Shown here piece after piece: positions 1 to 8,674 of a stretch of 64,000 nucleotides of DNA; the first letter of the stretch is position 1; each line of letters opens with the position of its first letter. Position numbers and translations under genes: made by a program. The stretch spans positions 2,046,001 through 2,110,000 of the forward strand of contig NZ_CP117522.1 in NCBI RefSeq assembly GCF_031679605.1. The letters are read 5' to 3'. Origin of the DNA: Streptomyces luomodiensis. Its GTDB lineage: Bacteria > Actinomycetota > Actinomycetes > Streptomycetales > Streptomycetaceae. The notes below the pieces were generated by a model that was given only the letters and a program-made list of their open reading frames with translations, was not told the origin of the DNA and made no database searches.

Positions 1-1353
1 ACCGGGCTCAAGGGTGAGGGCCTGCGCTACATCATCGAGCACAGTGAGGCGGAGTTCATCGCTCTCGACGCTTCCCTGGTCGACGCGCTCACCGCCGCCG
101 TCCCCGCCGGACACGGGCCGCAGCACCGGTACATTCGCGGCCGGACGGACCCGCCGCCCGGCTACGAGTCCCTGGCCGCCCTGCTGGCCGGGGCCCATCG
201 CCCTGCCCGCCCCTGCGCGATCAGCCCCGGCGACCTCGCCTCCATCCTCTACACCTCCGGGACCACCGGCCTGCCCAAAGGCGTCATGAACTGCCACAAC
301 TCGTTCGCTGTCGCAGCCCACGAGTACACACGGCGTTACGTGCGCATCCGCCAGGACGACATCCTGTACACAAGCCTCCCCCTCTTCCACGCCAACGCAC
401 AGTCCCTCACCGCGGTCGGCTCTCTGGTGTCCGGCCGGCCCATGGTGGTGGCCCCGCGCTTTTCCGCCTCGCGGTTCTTCGACGACATCCGCACCCACCG
501 CGCAACCGTGTTCAACTACATCGGCGCGATGCTCACCATCCTTGCCAAACAACCCGAACGGGCCGACGACGCCGACAACCCCCTGCGGCTCGCGATCGGC
601 GGAGCGGCCCCGGCCGACCTGTGGCGAGCGTTCGAGAAGCGCTTCGGCCTGACCGTCCTGGAAATCTACGGCCTCACCGAAAGCGCCACGTTCTGCCTGG
701 CCAGCCCTCCGGAGGACATCAGGACCGGCATGATCGGCAAGGAAACCAGCTGGTCGCAGGTCAAGATCGTCGGACCCGACGGCGACACGCTGCCCGACGG
801 GCAGACCGGCGAGATCGCCATCCGCAGCAAGAAGCCGGACACCATGTTCCTTGGCTACTACAAGAACGAGGAAGCCACCCGTAAGGCCGTGCGCGCGGGC
901 TGGTTCCATTCCGGCGACCGGGGCCGGCGCGACAAGGACGGGTACTTCGTCTTCCTCGACCGCCTGAAGGACTCCATCCGGCGACGCGGAGAGAACATCT
1001 CGTCCTACGAGATCGAACGGATCGTCAACACCCACCCGCACGTGACCGAGAGCGCGGTCATCGGCGTGCCCTCGGACCTCGGCGAAGAAGACGTCATGCT
1101 GATCGTCGTTGCCAAGGACGGCGACATCGACTGCGACGGGCTCATCGAGTTCTGCAGGCAGCGGATGGCCGAGTTCATGGTGCCGCGCTACATACGCCGC
1201 GTCGCGCACCTGCCCAAGACTGCCACGCAGCGTGTCGAGAAGTACGTCCTCCGGCAGGACGGCACGAAGGACGCCTGGGACCGGTACAGCAACAGCACAC
1301 CCGCATCCACACCCCCCGTACCCCCGCACCCTCAGCAGCAGGAGATCGGATGA
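1..1353 (+). CDS. Acyl-CoA synthetase (AMP-binding ligase), 5' end outside window
   Basis: This is a class I adenylate-forming enzyme that would activate a carboxylic acid to its acyl-CoA in two steps, via acyl-AMP. Reading frame 1 is open from base 1, so the start lies upstream. The P-loop YTSGTTGLPKG is at about 250-282, the A5 motif IYGLTES near 664, the hinge region with HSGDRG and DRLKDSIRRRGENIS at about 907-1005, and the C-terminal catalytic lysine lies in VEKYVLR near 1235. The closest general class is the FadD/CaiC-like ligases. The stop overlaps the next start (ATGA), so it is translationally coupled to a thiolase, which suggests one fatty-acid or steroid-side-chain type pathway. 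The substrate cannot be told from sequence. Confidence 0.93.
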   Translation, partial: TGLKGEGLRYIIEHSEAEFIALDASLVDALTAAVPAGHGPQHRYIRGRTDPPPGYESLAALLAGAHRPARPCAISPGDLASILYTSGTTGLPKGVMNCHNSFAVAAHEYTRRYVRIRQDDILYTSLPLFHANAQSLTAVGSLVSGRPMVVAPRFSASRFFDDIRTHRATVFNYIGAMLTILAKQPERADDADNPLRLAIGGAAPADLWRAFEKRFGLTVLEIYGLTESATFCLASPPEDIRTGMIGKETSWSQVKIVGPDGDTLPDGQTGEIAIRSKKPDTMFLGYYKNEEATRKAVRAGWFHSGDRGRRDKDGYFVFLDRLKDSIRRRGENISSYEIERIVNTHPHVTESAVIGVPSDLGEEDVMLIVVAKDGDIDCDGLIEFCRQRMAEFMVPRYIRRVAHLPKTATQRVEKYVLRQDGTKDAWDRYSNSTPASTPPVPPHPQQQEIG

Positions 1354-2543
1354 CGCGCACCTTCGTGATCGGGGTAGGCCTGACCACCTTCGACAAGCCA
1401 GGAAAGAAACCCGGGGACTACCCGGACTGGGTGCGCGAAGCCGGTACCGCAGCGTTGCGCGACGCGGGCGTGGCCTACGAGCAGGTCGGACAGGCGTACG
1501 CCGGTTACGTCTACGGCGACTCCACCGCCGGCCAGCGCGCCGTGTACGAACTCGGCCTGACCGGTATCCCCGTCGTCAACGTCAACAACAACTGCGCGAC
1601 GGGTTCGACAGCGCTCTACCTCGCCCGCCAGGCCGTGGCCTACGGCATCGTCGACTGCGCGCTCGCCGTCGGCTTCGAACGGATGCAGAGCGGCTCCCTC
1701 AAGCCGATGTACACCGATCGCACCAACCCTCTCCAGCGTCACATCGATCGTATGAGCGAGATCCATCCGCCGGAACCCAGCCCGTTTTCACCGCAGCTGT
1801 TCGGCAACGCCGGACGTGCGCACATGGAACGCTATGGTTCCAAACCGGAGCACTTCGCCTGGATCGCCTGGAAGAACCACAAACACTCCGTCAACAACCC
1901 CTACGCGCAGTTCCAGACCGAGTACACCCTCGAAGAGATCACTGCCTCCCGGATGATCCACGAGCCCCTCACCAAGCTCCAGTGTTCGCCCACCTCTGAC
2001 GGCGCCGGGGCCGTCGTCATCGCCTCCGAAGCCTTCGTCGACCGCGCAGGATGCCAGGACCGCGCCGTGGAGATCACCGGCCAGGCCATGGCCACCGACC
2101 TCGTCTCCAGCTTCGACGCCACTGCCGACCCCATGCGTATCGTCGGATACGACATGACGAAGCAGGCGGCAGCGCAAGCGCTGCGCCAGGCGGGACACAG
2201 GCCCGAGGACATCGACGTCTGCGAGCTCCACGACTGCTTCAGCACCAACGAACTCATCACCTACGAAGCTCTCGGGTTCGCCGACGAAGGAAACGGCCAC
2301 GAGCTCGTGGAGCGCCGGGCCACCACCTACGGCGGCGACGGCCCCGTGGTCAACCCGTCCGGCGGCCTCATCGCCAAGGGACACCCCCTCGGAGCCACCG
2401 GTCTCGCCCAGTGCGCCGAACTGACCTGGCAGTTGCGCGGCGATGCCGGTCCCCGCCAGGTCGACGGCGCACACGTCGCCCTCCAGCACAACCTGGGCCT
2501 GAACGGTGCCGCAGTGGTCACCGTGTACGAGAGGGTCGCCTGA
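1350..2543 (+). CDS. Thiolase family protein (SCPx/lipid-transfer type)
   Basis: The product of 397 residues matches thiolase-fold proteins of the SCP-x/lipid-transfer type, which act on 3-ketoacyl-CoA or related thioesters. The nucleophilic Cys is in NNNCATGS (Cys82). HDCFS and the NPSGGLIAKGHPLGATG block supply the other active-site loops, and QHNLGLNG closes the protein. HDCF rather than a classical C-terminal CGGG motif favours the SCPx group. The start overlaps the upstream ligase stop by 4 bases. Enzymes of this class in steroid and fatty-acid operons do retro-aldol or thiolytic cleavage; which applies here is inference. Confidence 0.92.
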   Translation: MTRTFVIGVGLTTFDKPGKKPGDYPDWVREAGTAALRDAGVAYEQVGQAYAGYVYGDSTAGQRAVYELGLTGIPVVNVNNNCATGSTALYLARQAVAYGIVDCALAVGFERMQSGSLKPMYTDRTNPLQRHIDRMSEIHPPEPSPFSPQLFGNAGRAHMERYGSKPEHFAWIAWKNHKHSVNNPYAQFQTEYTLEEITASRMIHEPLTKLQCSPTSDGAGAVVIASEAFVDRAGCQDRAVEITGQAMATDLVSSFDATADPMRIVGYDMTKQAAAQALRQAGHRPEDIDVCELHDCFSTNELITYEALGFADEGNGHELVERRATTYGGDGPVVNPSGGLIAKGHPLGATGLAQCAELTWQLRGDAGPRQVDGAHVALQHNLGLNGAAVVTVYERVA

Positions 2544-2587
2544 CCCTTCACCTTTCGTTCGCACTCCCGCGCGCACGACGCCTCGCG

Positions 2588-2624
2588 CCGGGAATCCGGC
2601 TGCGGTCGGCAGCCGGATTCCCGG
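2588..2624. terminator. Strong hairpin after thiolase gene
   Basis: Perfect 16-bp inverted repeat CCGGGAATCCGGCTGC with a 5-base loop, 45 bases after the thiolase stop. There is no T-run, as is common for actinobacterial terminators. It may end the ligase-thiolase transcript or reduce expression of the SDR downstream. Confidence 0.6.
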
Positions 2625-2732
2625 GTTCGGTCGATCAGGGCTCCGAGCCCGACCGGAACATCCTGTCCGTCGCCCCCCCACAACGGGGCAGCGCGACAAT
2701 CCGCCACGGTGAGGAGACAAAGGAACGTGTCC

Positions 2733-3488
2733 ATGACGGAACAGCGTGTAGCGATCATCACCGGAGCGGCTCGCGGCATCGGTGCCGCCACCGCCATCCG
2801 GTTGGCCGAGGAGGGCCGGGCCGTCGCCGCGGTCGACCTCGACGCGGCGGCCTGCGAGGACACCGTCGAGAAGATCACCGCCGCCGGCGGGAAGGCCCTC
2901 GCCGTTGGCTGCGACGTCGCCGACGAGGCGCAGGTCGAGGCTGCCGTCACGCGCATCGCCGAAGAGCTCGGAGCACCGACGATCCTCGTGAACAACGCGG
3001 GTGTGCTGCGCGACAACCTGCTGTTCAAGATGAGCGCCACCGACTGGGACACCGTCATGAACGTCCATCTGCGGGGGGCGTTCCTGATGGCCAGGACTGC
3101 CCAGAGCCACATGGTCGGGGCCGGCTTCGGCCGCATCGTCAACCTGTCCTCCTCCTCGGCCCTCGGTCACCGCGGCCAGGCCAACTACTCCACCGCCAAA
3201 GCCGGCCTGCAGGGTTTCACCAAGACCCTGGCCAAGGAACTCGGACAGTTCGGTGTCACGGCCAACGCTGTCGCTCCCGGACTCATCGCCACCGACATGA
3301 CCGCCGCCGTCGCCCGCCGCCTCGGCAAATCCTTCGGCGACTACCAGACCGAGGCCGCACGTCACATCCCCGTACAACGCATAGGAAGCCCCGACGACAT
3401 CGCCAACGCCGTCGCGTTCTTCACCGCCGACGCGGCCGGCTTCGTCTCCGGCCAGGTCCTCTACGTCGCCGGCGGACCACTCGACTGA
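2733..3488 (+). CDS. SDR family oxidoreductase (FabG-like)
   Basis: A 251-residue short-chain dehydrogenase/reductase, probably a 3-hydroxyacyl or 3-ketoacyl NAD(P)-dependent oxidoreductase. The cofactor motif TGAARGIG is at the N terminus, followed by NNAG, the catalytic Ser in NLSSSSALG, and YSTAK (Tyr and Lys). The VAPGLIATDM segment is typical of classical FabG-like SDRs. The ATG at 2733 is preferred over GTG codons at 2709 and 2727 because AAGGA at 2719-2723 is correctly spaced and the fold begins right after it. It follows the ligase and thiolase in the same direction after a hairpin. Confidence 0.92.
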   Translation: MTEQRVAIITGAARGIGAATAIRLAEEGRAVAAVDLDAAACEDTVEKITAAGGKALAVGCDVADEAQVEAAVTRIAEELGAPTILVNNAGVLRDNLLFKMSATDWDTVMNVHLRGAFLMARTAQSHMVGAGFGRIVNLSSSSALGHRGQANYSTAKAGLQGFTKTLAKELGQFGVTANAVAPGLIATDMTAAVARRLGKSFGDYQTEAARHIPVQRIGSPDDIANAVAFFTADAAGFVSGQVLYVAGGPLD

Positions 3489-3792
3489 CAGACCCGTCGC
3501 TGGCCTGCACCGCCTCTGGCGGTTCCGGCGGATCGCCTCGGAGTACCCGGGCGAACCGTCCCGGCATACGGATGAGGAAACGGGCCCCTGGGGGGACCGT
3601 GCTCCCCACGGTGGTCAGGGCCGAGACGGCGGGCCTTGCGCCGGCGGCGGCGCCGTCACCGCCGTGGAGAGCCGGGCTGTGGGAGGCCGGCGCCTTCCCG
3701 TGCGGCTTCTGCCTGTCCGGCCGCCTGTCCGCGCTGTGCGACCTGCCGAGGGTGAACCCGGAGCCCGACGCGCGTGAGGTCCGGGACGCGCT

Positions 3793-3845
3793 GGTGGACA
3801 GTCAGAGGGCCGCGGACCGGGTCCGCGGCCCTCTCACTGTCCACC
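3793..3845. repeat. 26-bp near-perfect inverted repeat
   Basis: Arms 3793-3818 and 3820-3845 are complementary at 25 of 26 positions around a single central base (mismatch 3803/3835). RNA from it would form a very stable hairpin. It sits 300 bases after the SDR gene and just before the recognisable part of a decayed acyltransferase. It could be a terminator without a T-run or a decayed transposable end. Confidence 0.75.
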
Positions 3846-4423
3846 GCGGGAGAGGACGACGCCACTTCTGCGTCCACCTGTACCTCCTGGCGCTGCCGTC
3901 GGCCCTGGCACGGCAGCGCCGCCGCGGCGTCCCCGACGGCATCGCCGCCGCCACCTTCGCCGGTGTCGGCGCCAAGATGGCCACGTACCGCCTCGCCCAC
4001 CAACACCGGCGGCTATCGACCGGCAGCGGTGGGTGATGCGGCACTTCCGCGGCCCACTGCACCGGCTCGCGCCCCTCCAGTTCGAGCGCACGTCGCCGGC
4101 CGCCGCGGCGCTCGGCGGCCGGCCGGGACCGGAAGGCCCCGCGGGCGGTGAGCGGGTGCTGGGCGTACCCATCGCCGCAGACGGGCCGTTGCCCCAGGCC
4201 GGGTGCGACGCGTCGCTGCGAGCCGCACGGGACTTCCTCACGCGGCACTTCCCCGACGGGCCCTGCCGGTTCGCCACCTATAGCTCCTGGCTCCTGGCTC
4301 CTGGAGGACCAGCTCGCCGCGTACCTGCCGCCAGAGGCGACGAAAAGCGTGGTCTCCTCGCATCTCGAGCGGTTCGGCAGTCGTGACGGTCTCGCCATGA
4401 GCTGCGACGAATCAGGGTGGTGA
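3840..4423 (+). pseudogene. Decayed acyltransferase (GNAT C-terminal-like family)
   Basis: Three frame segments together resemble the C-terminal part of a family of actinobacterial acyltransferase-domain proteins (GNAT_C type), from memory of such proteins. The first is HLYLLALPSALARQRRRGVP near 3870. After a one-base frame loss near 4010 comes DRQRWVMRHFRGPLHRL. After a second shift at the CTCCTGG repeats (4284-4304) comes LEDQLAAYLPPEATKSV. The N-terminal part is not recognisable. Two frameshifts make this a pseudogene unless the sequence is wrong. Family assignment is moderate. Confidence 0.6.
4284..4304 (+). repeat. Three tandem CTCCTGG heptamers at a frameshift
   Basis: CTCCTGG occurs three times end to end. 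With two copies the acyltransferase frame reads on from SSWLL into LEDQLAAYLP; the third copy adds seven bases and breaks it. This is the signature of slipped-strand expansion. Confidence 0.85.
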
Positions 4424-4518
4424 TGCCGTCACCAGTGTGAGCCACGCCTTCTCGCACAGCCCGCCGTAGCCGACTGTTGATTCCGCGAGTTCGAGACCGG
4501 CAGAAAGGCGCAACAGCC

Positions 4519-5129
4519 GTGGAGCCCAATCAGGTGGCGATCGTCACCGGCGCATCAGGGGGCATCGGGCGCGCCACCGCGGAGGGCCTGGCGGACGCGG
4601 GGCTCACCGCGCTCGTCGACCACCTCCGCGGCGATGCGGTTGCCGGCGACGTCGTCGCCGCCGAAGCCGCCGGGGGCAAGGCATTCGCCGTGTCGGCGAA
4701 CGTCGCGGACCGGGGCAGCGAAGCTGTCCGACACAGTGGAGCGGTTCGACACCCTTCACTGCGTCGTGACCTCAGCGGCAGCGCTCAAGACATCCCCAGT
4801 CGCCGACCTGACCGACGACGACTCCATGACGACTACATGCTGGGCGTCAGCCTCAAGGGAACTCGGGCGCTGTCCAAGGCATCACTCGCCTGTCGGCCCG
4901 GAAGCTCGGCCTGCGCGGCATCACGGTGAACGAGGTCGCTCCCGGTGCCGTCGACACCGAGATGTTCACCACCGGCAAGTCCGAGGAGCGGATCGCTCGT
5001 ATGGCCGCCGTGACGCCAGCGCGGCGGCTCGGCACCGTAGATCTCGCGGGCCTCATCGCCTACCTGGCCGCTCCCGCCTCTGGACGGGTCAACGGCCAGG
5101 TCATCAGCACCAATGGAGGAATCGCCTGA
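4519..5129 (+). pseudogene. SDR oxidoreductase, frameshifted and lacking its active site
   Basis: The N-terminal part (GTG 4519) has the intact SDR cofactor motif TGASGGIG. The frame shifts near 4718 (continuing as DTVERFDTLHCVVTSAAAL), returns near 4830 (DYMLGVSLKGTRALSKA), and shifts again into GITVNEVAPGAVDTEMF and a normal SDR C terminus ending NGQVISTNGGIA. The roughly 40 residues that should carry the catalytic Ser and YxxxK, between LSKA and ITRLSARKLG, are missing. The stop overlaps the start of the next gene by one base, so it was once the first gene of that operon. Confidence 0.85.
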
Positions 5130-6073
5130 TGCCCACCACCGAGAAATCCGACAGCCTCGTCGTCATCGTCACCGGGGCCGGCAGCGGTATCGGCCGCGCC
5201 GTCGCGGTGGAGCTCGCTCGCGCAGGTCACATCGTGTACGCCGGGATGCGCGACCTGGACGGACGCAACAGCCGGCGGGCCGAGGATCTGCGCGAGCTCG
5301 CATCCGCCGAGAACGTGCGCCTGATGGCGCTCGAACTGGATGTGCTGTCCGAACCCGGCTGCCGCAGCGCCGTCGACGTCGTCCTTGGCGAGTACGGGCG
5401 GATCGACGTCGTGGTCAACAACGCCGGCATGCTGATGGCCGGCGTCGCCGAGGGGTTCACCCCGGATCAGTTCCTGCGGATCCTCGACACCAACGCGGTG
5501 TCCTGGCTGCGAGTCAACCGCGCGGTGCTCCCGGTGATGCGCCGCCAGGGCTCAGGGACGCTGGCCTACATCAGCAGCACGACCGCCCACCTCGCCGAGC
5601 CGTTCATGGCGACCTACATCGCCAGCAAGGCCGCGGGCGAGTTCCTCGCCGAGTCGATGGGCCTGGAAGTGGCACCTCTGGGCATCGACACCGTGATCGT
5701 CGTACCGGGCGCCTTCACCGAGGGTACCGAACACTTCGCGCACAGCAACCCGCCTGCGGACGCGGCCGTCGTCACCCAGTACGCCGGCCTGCCGGACCGA
5801 GTCGCGCAGATCCCCGAGCGTCTGCACGCCATCGACCTCGCGAACGACGGCTCACCCGCGCAGGTGGAGTCCGTCGGCCGGGCTCTGGTCGAGGTGCTCG
5901 AGAAGCCCCAGGGCAAGCGCCCCCGCCGGGTCGTGGTCGACGCGCAGCGCAAGGGCGTCGAGGAGCTCGACGCCGTGCGAGCAGCCAAGCAACTCACGTT
6001 CTTCCGCCAACTGGGCATCGACGACCTCCTCACGGTCGCCGTGCCCACCACCACCATTGAGGAGAAGCGATGA
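5129..6073 (+). CDS. SDR family oxidoreductase
   Basis: A 314-residue short-chain dehydrogenase. It has TGAGSGIGRAVA for NAD(P) binding near residue 14, NNAGML, Ser in YISSTTAHL, and the catalytic pair in YIASKAAGE. It is longer than the 250-residue core because of a C-terminal extension (about residues 215-314), as in extended-substrate SDRs acting on aldehydes, ketones or steroids. It overlaps the SDR pseudogene by 1 base and the following ester cyclase by 4 bases (ATGA), so the three form an operon. The substrate is unknown. Confidence 0.92.
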   Translation: MPTTEKSDSLVVIVTGAGSGIGRAVAVELARAGHIVYAGMRDLDGRNSRRAEDLRELASAENVRLMALELDVLSEPGCRSAVDVVLGEYGRIDVVVNNAGMLMAGVAEGFTPDQFLRILDTNAVSWLRVNRAVLPVMRRQGSGTLAYISSTTAHLAEPFMATYIASKAAGEFLAESMGLEVAPLGIDTVIVVPGAFTEGTEHFAHSNPPADAAVVTQYAGLPDRVAQIPERLHAIDLANDGSPAQVESVGRALVEVLEKPQGKRPRRVVVDAQRKGVEELDAVRAAKQLTFFRQLGIDDLLTVAVPTTTIEEKR

Positions 6074-6495
6074 CACGCACCATCGAGGACCTGATCGGAA
6101 CCTTCTACGCGGCGTTCAGCGGCAAGCCCGAGCTCCTCGACGACATCGTCGCCGACGACTGGGACGACATCCCGCTGGGTCCGGGCCAGGCCCCCGGCCG
6201 AGCCGGCGCCGCTCCGCTGATCAAGGGCGTCGGCGAGGCCTTCAGCGACTTCCGCATCGTGGTCCACCAGATCGTCGACGGCCGAGGCCCCGACGGCAAC
6301 GGGTTCGTCGGCGTGCGCGGCGAGATGCGCGGCGTGCACAGCGGCGAGAACTTCGGCGTCCCGGCGACCGGGCGGGAGTTCCAAGTCCGGATCCACGAGT
6401 TCCACGAACTGGTCGACGGACGCATCGTCCGCACCTGGCACTTGGAGGACTGGCTCGAATGGTTCCGGCAGGTCGACGCCTCGCCTGCCCACTGA
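6070..6495 (+). CDS. SnoaL-like ester cyclase family protein
   Basis: A 141-residue alpha+beta-barrel protein of the SnoaL/NTF2-like type. It starts with an IEDLIGTFYAAFSG helix, has the strand-rich middle (FRIVVHQIVDGRG), and ends in the characteristic RTWHLEDWLEWFRQ. Members include polyketide cyclases and many small isomerase- or hydrolase-like proteins. In a catabolic operon with an SDR and a quinone-oxidoreductase-like enzyme it may process a reactive intermediate; this is inference. Coupled by ATGA to the SDR before it. Confidence 0.85.
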   Translation: MTRTIEDLIGTFYAAFSGKPELLDDIVADDWDDIPLGPGQAPGRAGAAPLIKGVGEAFSDFRIVVHQIVDGRGPDGNGFVGVRGEMRGVHSGENFGVPATGREFQVRIHEFHELVDGRIVRTWHLEDWLEWFRQVDASPAH

Positions 6496-6520
6496 AGCAA
6501 CGACACGAGGGAGTACATCC

Positions 6521-7438
6521 ATGAAGGCATTGCAGTACACCGCATACGGCCGCAGCCCGGTCGTCAACGATGTTCCCGAGCCGGTCCCCGGGCCGGGCGA
6601 GGTCCTGGTCCGGGTCGCGGGGGCGGCCCTGAACCCGCTCGACGTCAAGATCGGCGCGGGCCACGTCCAGGAGTATTTCCCGATCACCTTCCCCTCGACC
6701 GTGGGCACTGATCTCGCGGGTACGGTGGAGCGACTCGGATCCGGTGTGACGGGCTGGAGCATCGGCGACGCGGTGATCACCCGCACCGATCCGACCGCCG
6801 GTGGAGCTGTCGCGGAATACGCTGTGGTCCCAGCGACAAGTCTGGTGGCAGCGCCGACCACGATTCCGCTCGACGCCGCCGCCGGCCTGGCCACCGCCGC
6901 GGCGACCGCATGGCAGGCAGTCACCGAGATCGCGGAGCTGAAGTCCGGCCAGAAGGTGCTCGTGCACGCAGGCGCCGGCGGCGTCGGCAGCTTCGTCATC
7001 CAGCTGGCCCGTCGCGCTGGTGCGCACGTTGTGACCACCGCGTCCAGTGCTGCTGCCGAGATCGTCCGGAAGCTCGGGGCCGATGAAATCATCGACTACA
7101 CCAGCGTCGACTTCCGGACGGCAGTATCCGATGTCGATGTTGTCGTCGACTCGGTCGGTGGTGAGACCGAGGCTCGGTCGCTCGATGTCCTCAAACCGGG
7201 TGGTCTGCTGGTCAGCCTCCCCGTCCCGCCGGACTTCGAGCGTGCCACCGCTCGCGGGCTCCGCGCCGAGTTCGTCTTCCACGCTTCCGACGCCGAGCGA
7301 CTGGCGAAAGTCGTCGCAGTAGCGAACGAAGGCTTCGACATCGTCGTCGACCGCACGGTCCGGCTCAGTGGTGCTGCGGACGCGTTCGACTACCTCGCCC
7401 AGGGCCACGCCAAGGGCAAGGTCATCGTCCAGCCATGA
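6521..7438 (+). CDS. NADP-dependent oxidoreductase (MDR, quinone reductase-like)
   Basis: A 305-residue medium-chain dehydrogenase/reductase. The N-terminal GroES-like domain has PGPGEVLVRVAGAALNPLDV, and the Rossmann domain has HAGAGGVGSFVIQLARR. It lacks the Cys/His zinc ligands of alcohol dehydrogenases, so it belongs with zeta-crystallin-like quinone or enone reductases using NADPH. It lies 25 bases after the ester cyclase and ends just before a clear terminator, so it closes the operon. Confidence 0.92.
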   Translation: MKALQYTAYGRSPVVNDVPEPVPGPGEVLVRVAGAALNPLDVKIGAGHVQEYFPITFPSTVGTDLAGTVERLGSGVTGWSIGDAVITRTDPTAGGAVAEYAVVPATSLVAAPTTIPLDAAAGLATAAATAWQAVTEIAELKSGQKVLVHAGAGGVGSFVIQLARRAGAHVVTTASSAAAEIVRKLGADEIIDYTSVDFRTAVSDVDVVVDSVGGETEARSLDVLKPGGLLVSLPVPPDFERATARGLRAEFVFHASDAERLAKVVAVANEGFDIVVDRTVRLSGAADAFDYLAQGHAKGKVIVQP

Positions 7439-7447
7439 CGCACCGCA

Positions 7448-7496
7448 GCCGTCGGGATGAGGAACTCCCTCGTCCCGACGGCTTTCCCCCTTTTTC
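7448..7496 (+). terminator. Rho-independent terminator
   Basis: A 15-bp stem (GCCGTCGGGA paired with TCCCGACGGC, extended by GAGG/CCTC across one G-T pair) and a 5-base loop at 7448-7482, followed by the pyrimidine tract TTTCCCCCTTTTT. It begins 9 bases after the oxidoreductase stop. Confidence 0.88.
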
Positions 7497-7619
7497 TGGG
7501 CCGACAACGGCTGTGCCAAAGCGAGTGCTCTGGTCGAAGGACATGGAAGGGCCTGGGCCAGGTGATCGGCCCATGACACGGCTGGCTGGGACCCGGCAGG
7601 AGTCGGTGTCCCCATCGCC

Positions 7620-7784
7620 GTAGGCACGCCGGTGGCGGGGATGCTCGACGGCGCCGAGCTCGGGGTCCGCCAGATCGTCGTACCGGCGACGTCCATGGTG
7701 CACTCCGCCTATGGAGCCCTCGCCTCCGACGTGCAGCTCCCGTTCCAGCAGAGACATCCTGCCGACCGGTCGGTTGTTCGGTAG
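7620..7784 (+). pseudogene. Fragment resembling hydantoinase A (HyuA) family
   Basis: A 54-codon open stretch reads GVRQIVVPATSMVHSAYGAL and ends in a stop at 7782. This resembles the segment in the HyuA/oxoprolinase family that follows the GGAGP motif (G-I/V-R-x-V-x-VPP-x-x-G-x-x-S-A-x-G). Nothing else of the roughly 700-residue family is present, so it would be a small relic. The similarity is short. Confidence 0.4.
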
Positions 7785-7807
7785 ACCGGGCAACCAGAAC
7801 GCTGCGC

Positions 7808-8674
7808 TCAGCGAAGAGTCGACCCGCTCTGCTTCGCAGTCCCGATGTCCTGGCTGCCCAGGACGGCGAGCAGTTTCAGCTTCTCCGCCGAGTCGCCGCC
7901 CACCGGGGCGGTGAACCACAGCAGCCGCTGCGAACCATCCTCACTCAGCAGGCTGAGGCAATCGAGTTCGATCGCGCCGAGGTCCGGGTGCATCAGCCTC
8001 TTTCGGTCGGCCCGACGTACGGCGACCTCCTGATGAGCCCACAGGTCCGCGAACTCGCTGCTCGCCGAGACCAGCCGCCGGATCAGTCCGCGCACTTCAC
8101 TGTCGCCGCCGCGGCGGGCCGAGACCGCTCGCAGGTCGGCCACGAAGACCCGCGACTGGTGATCGTGTTCGTCGGGGTGGTACCGCAGCCGGGCCTCAGG
8201 GTCGGTGAACCAGCGGTACACGAAGCTGGCCTCGACGCCTTTCTTCCTGGGGATCGGTCCGAGCAGCGCAGCAGCGAGGCGGTTCTGTACCAACGTCGCG
8301 TGCAAGTCGCTGATCACTGCCGCCGGGGTGGTCGGCAGGCGTTCGAGCAGATCGAGCATCCCCGGGTGGACGTGCGCCGACGGTCCGTGCCGCGGTGGCA
8401 GCGGACGACCGGCCAGAAAGTACAGATGCGCGCGCTCATCCTCCGTCAGCCGCAGAGCCCGCGCGAACGCGGCCACCATCTGCTCGGACGGCTGCGCGCC
8501 CCGGCCCTGCTCCAACTGGTTGTAGTAGTCAACCGAGGCGCCGGCCAAGAAAGCCACCTCGTCGCGGCGCAGCCCAGGCACCCGGCGTCGTGTCGACTCA
8601 GGAAGCCCCACCTCGCCGGGGCGGATGCGATCGCGTCGCGACTTCAGAAACTCACCGAATGCAGCCAGATCCAT
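7808..8674 (-). CDS. Helix-turn-helix transcriptional regulator (XRE with MmyB-like ligand domain)
   Basis: A 288-residue regulator. An N-terminal XRE-type HTH (RRVPGLRRDEVAFLAGASVD, YYNQLEQGRG, about residues 25-75) is followed by an MmyB-like ligand-binding domain that begins near MLDLLERLPTTPA and contains NRLAAALLG and LRYHPDEHDH. The RRxPGLRRxEVA signature is typical of this actinobacterial family, whose members often control a nearby oxidoreductase or transporter. Start ATG 8674 gives the usual MDLAAFGEFLKSRR beginning; an ATG three codons upstream is possible. It converges on the operon at 5129-7438, so its target is uncertain. Confidence 0.92.
   Translation of the reverse strand: MDLAAFGEFLKSRRDRIRPGEVGLPESTRRRVPGLRRDEVAFLAGASVDYYNQLEQGRGAQPSEQMVAAFARALRLTEDERAHLYFLAGRPLPPRHGPSAHVHPGMLDLLERLPTTPAAVISDLHATLVQNRLAAALLGPIPRKKGVEASFVYRWFTDPEARLRYHPDEHDHQSRVFVADLRAVSARRGGDSEVRGLIRRLVSASSEFADLWAHQEVAVRRADRKRLMHPDLGAIELDCLSLLSEDGSQRLLWFTAPVGGDSAEKLKLLAVLGSQDIGTAKQSGSTLR

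Noticed and set aside
1788..3377. Long minus-strand frame of about 529 codons opposite the thiolase and SDR genes
   Set aside because: It mirrors two well-supported plus-strand genes; the long opposite frame is a usual by-product of high GC codon use, and its translation is Gly/Val/Asp-rich without a family.
5614..7092. Minus-strand frame of nearly 500 codons opposite SDR, cyclase and oxidoreductase
   Set aside because: It is antisense to three recognised genes and its composition (Ser/Ala/Arg) shows no domain.
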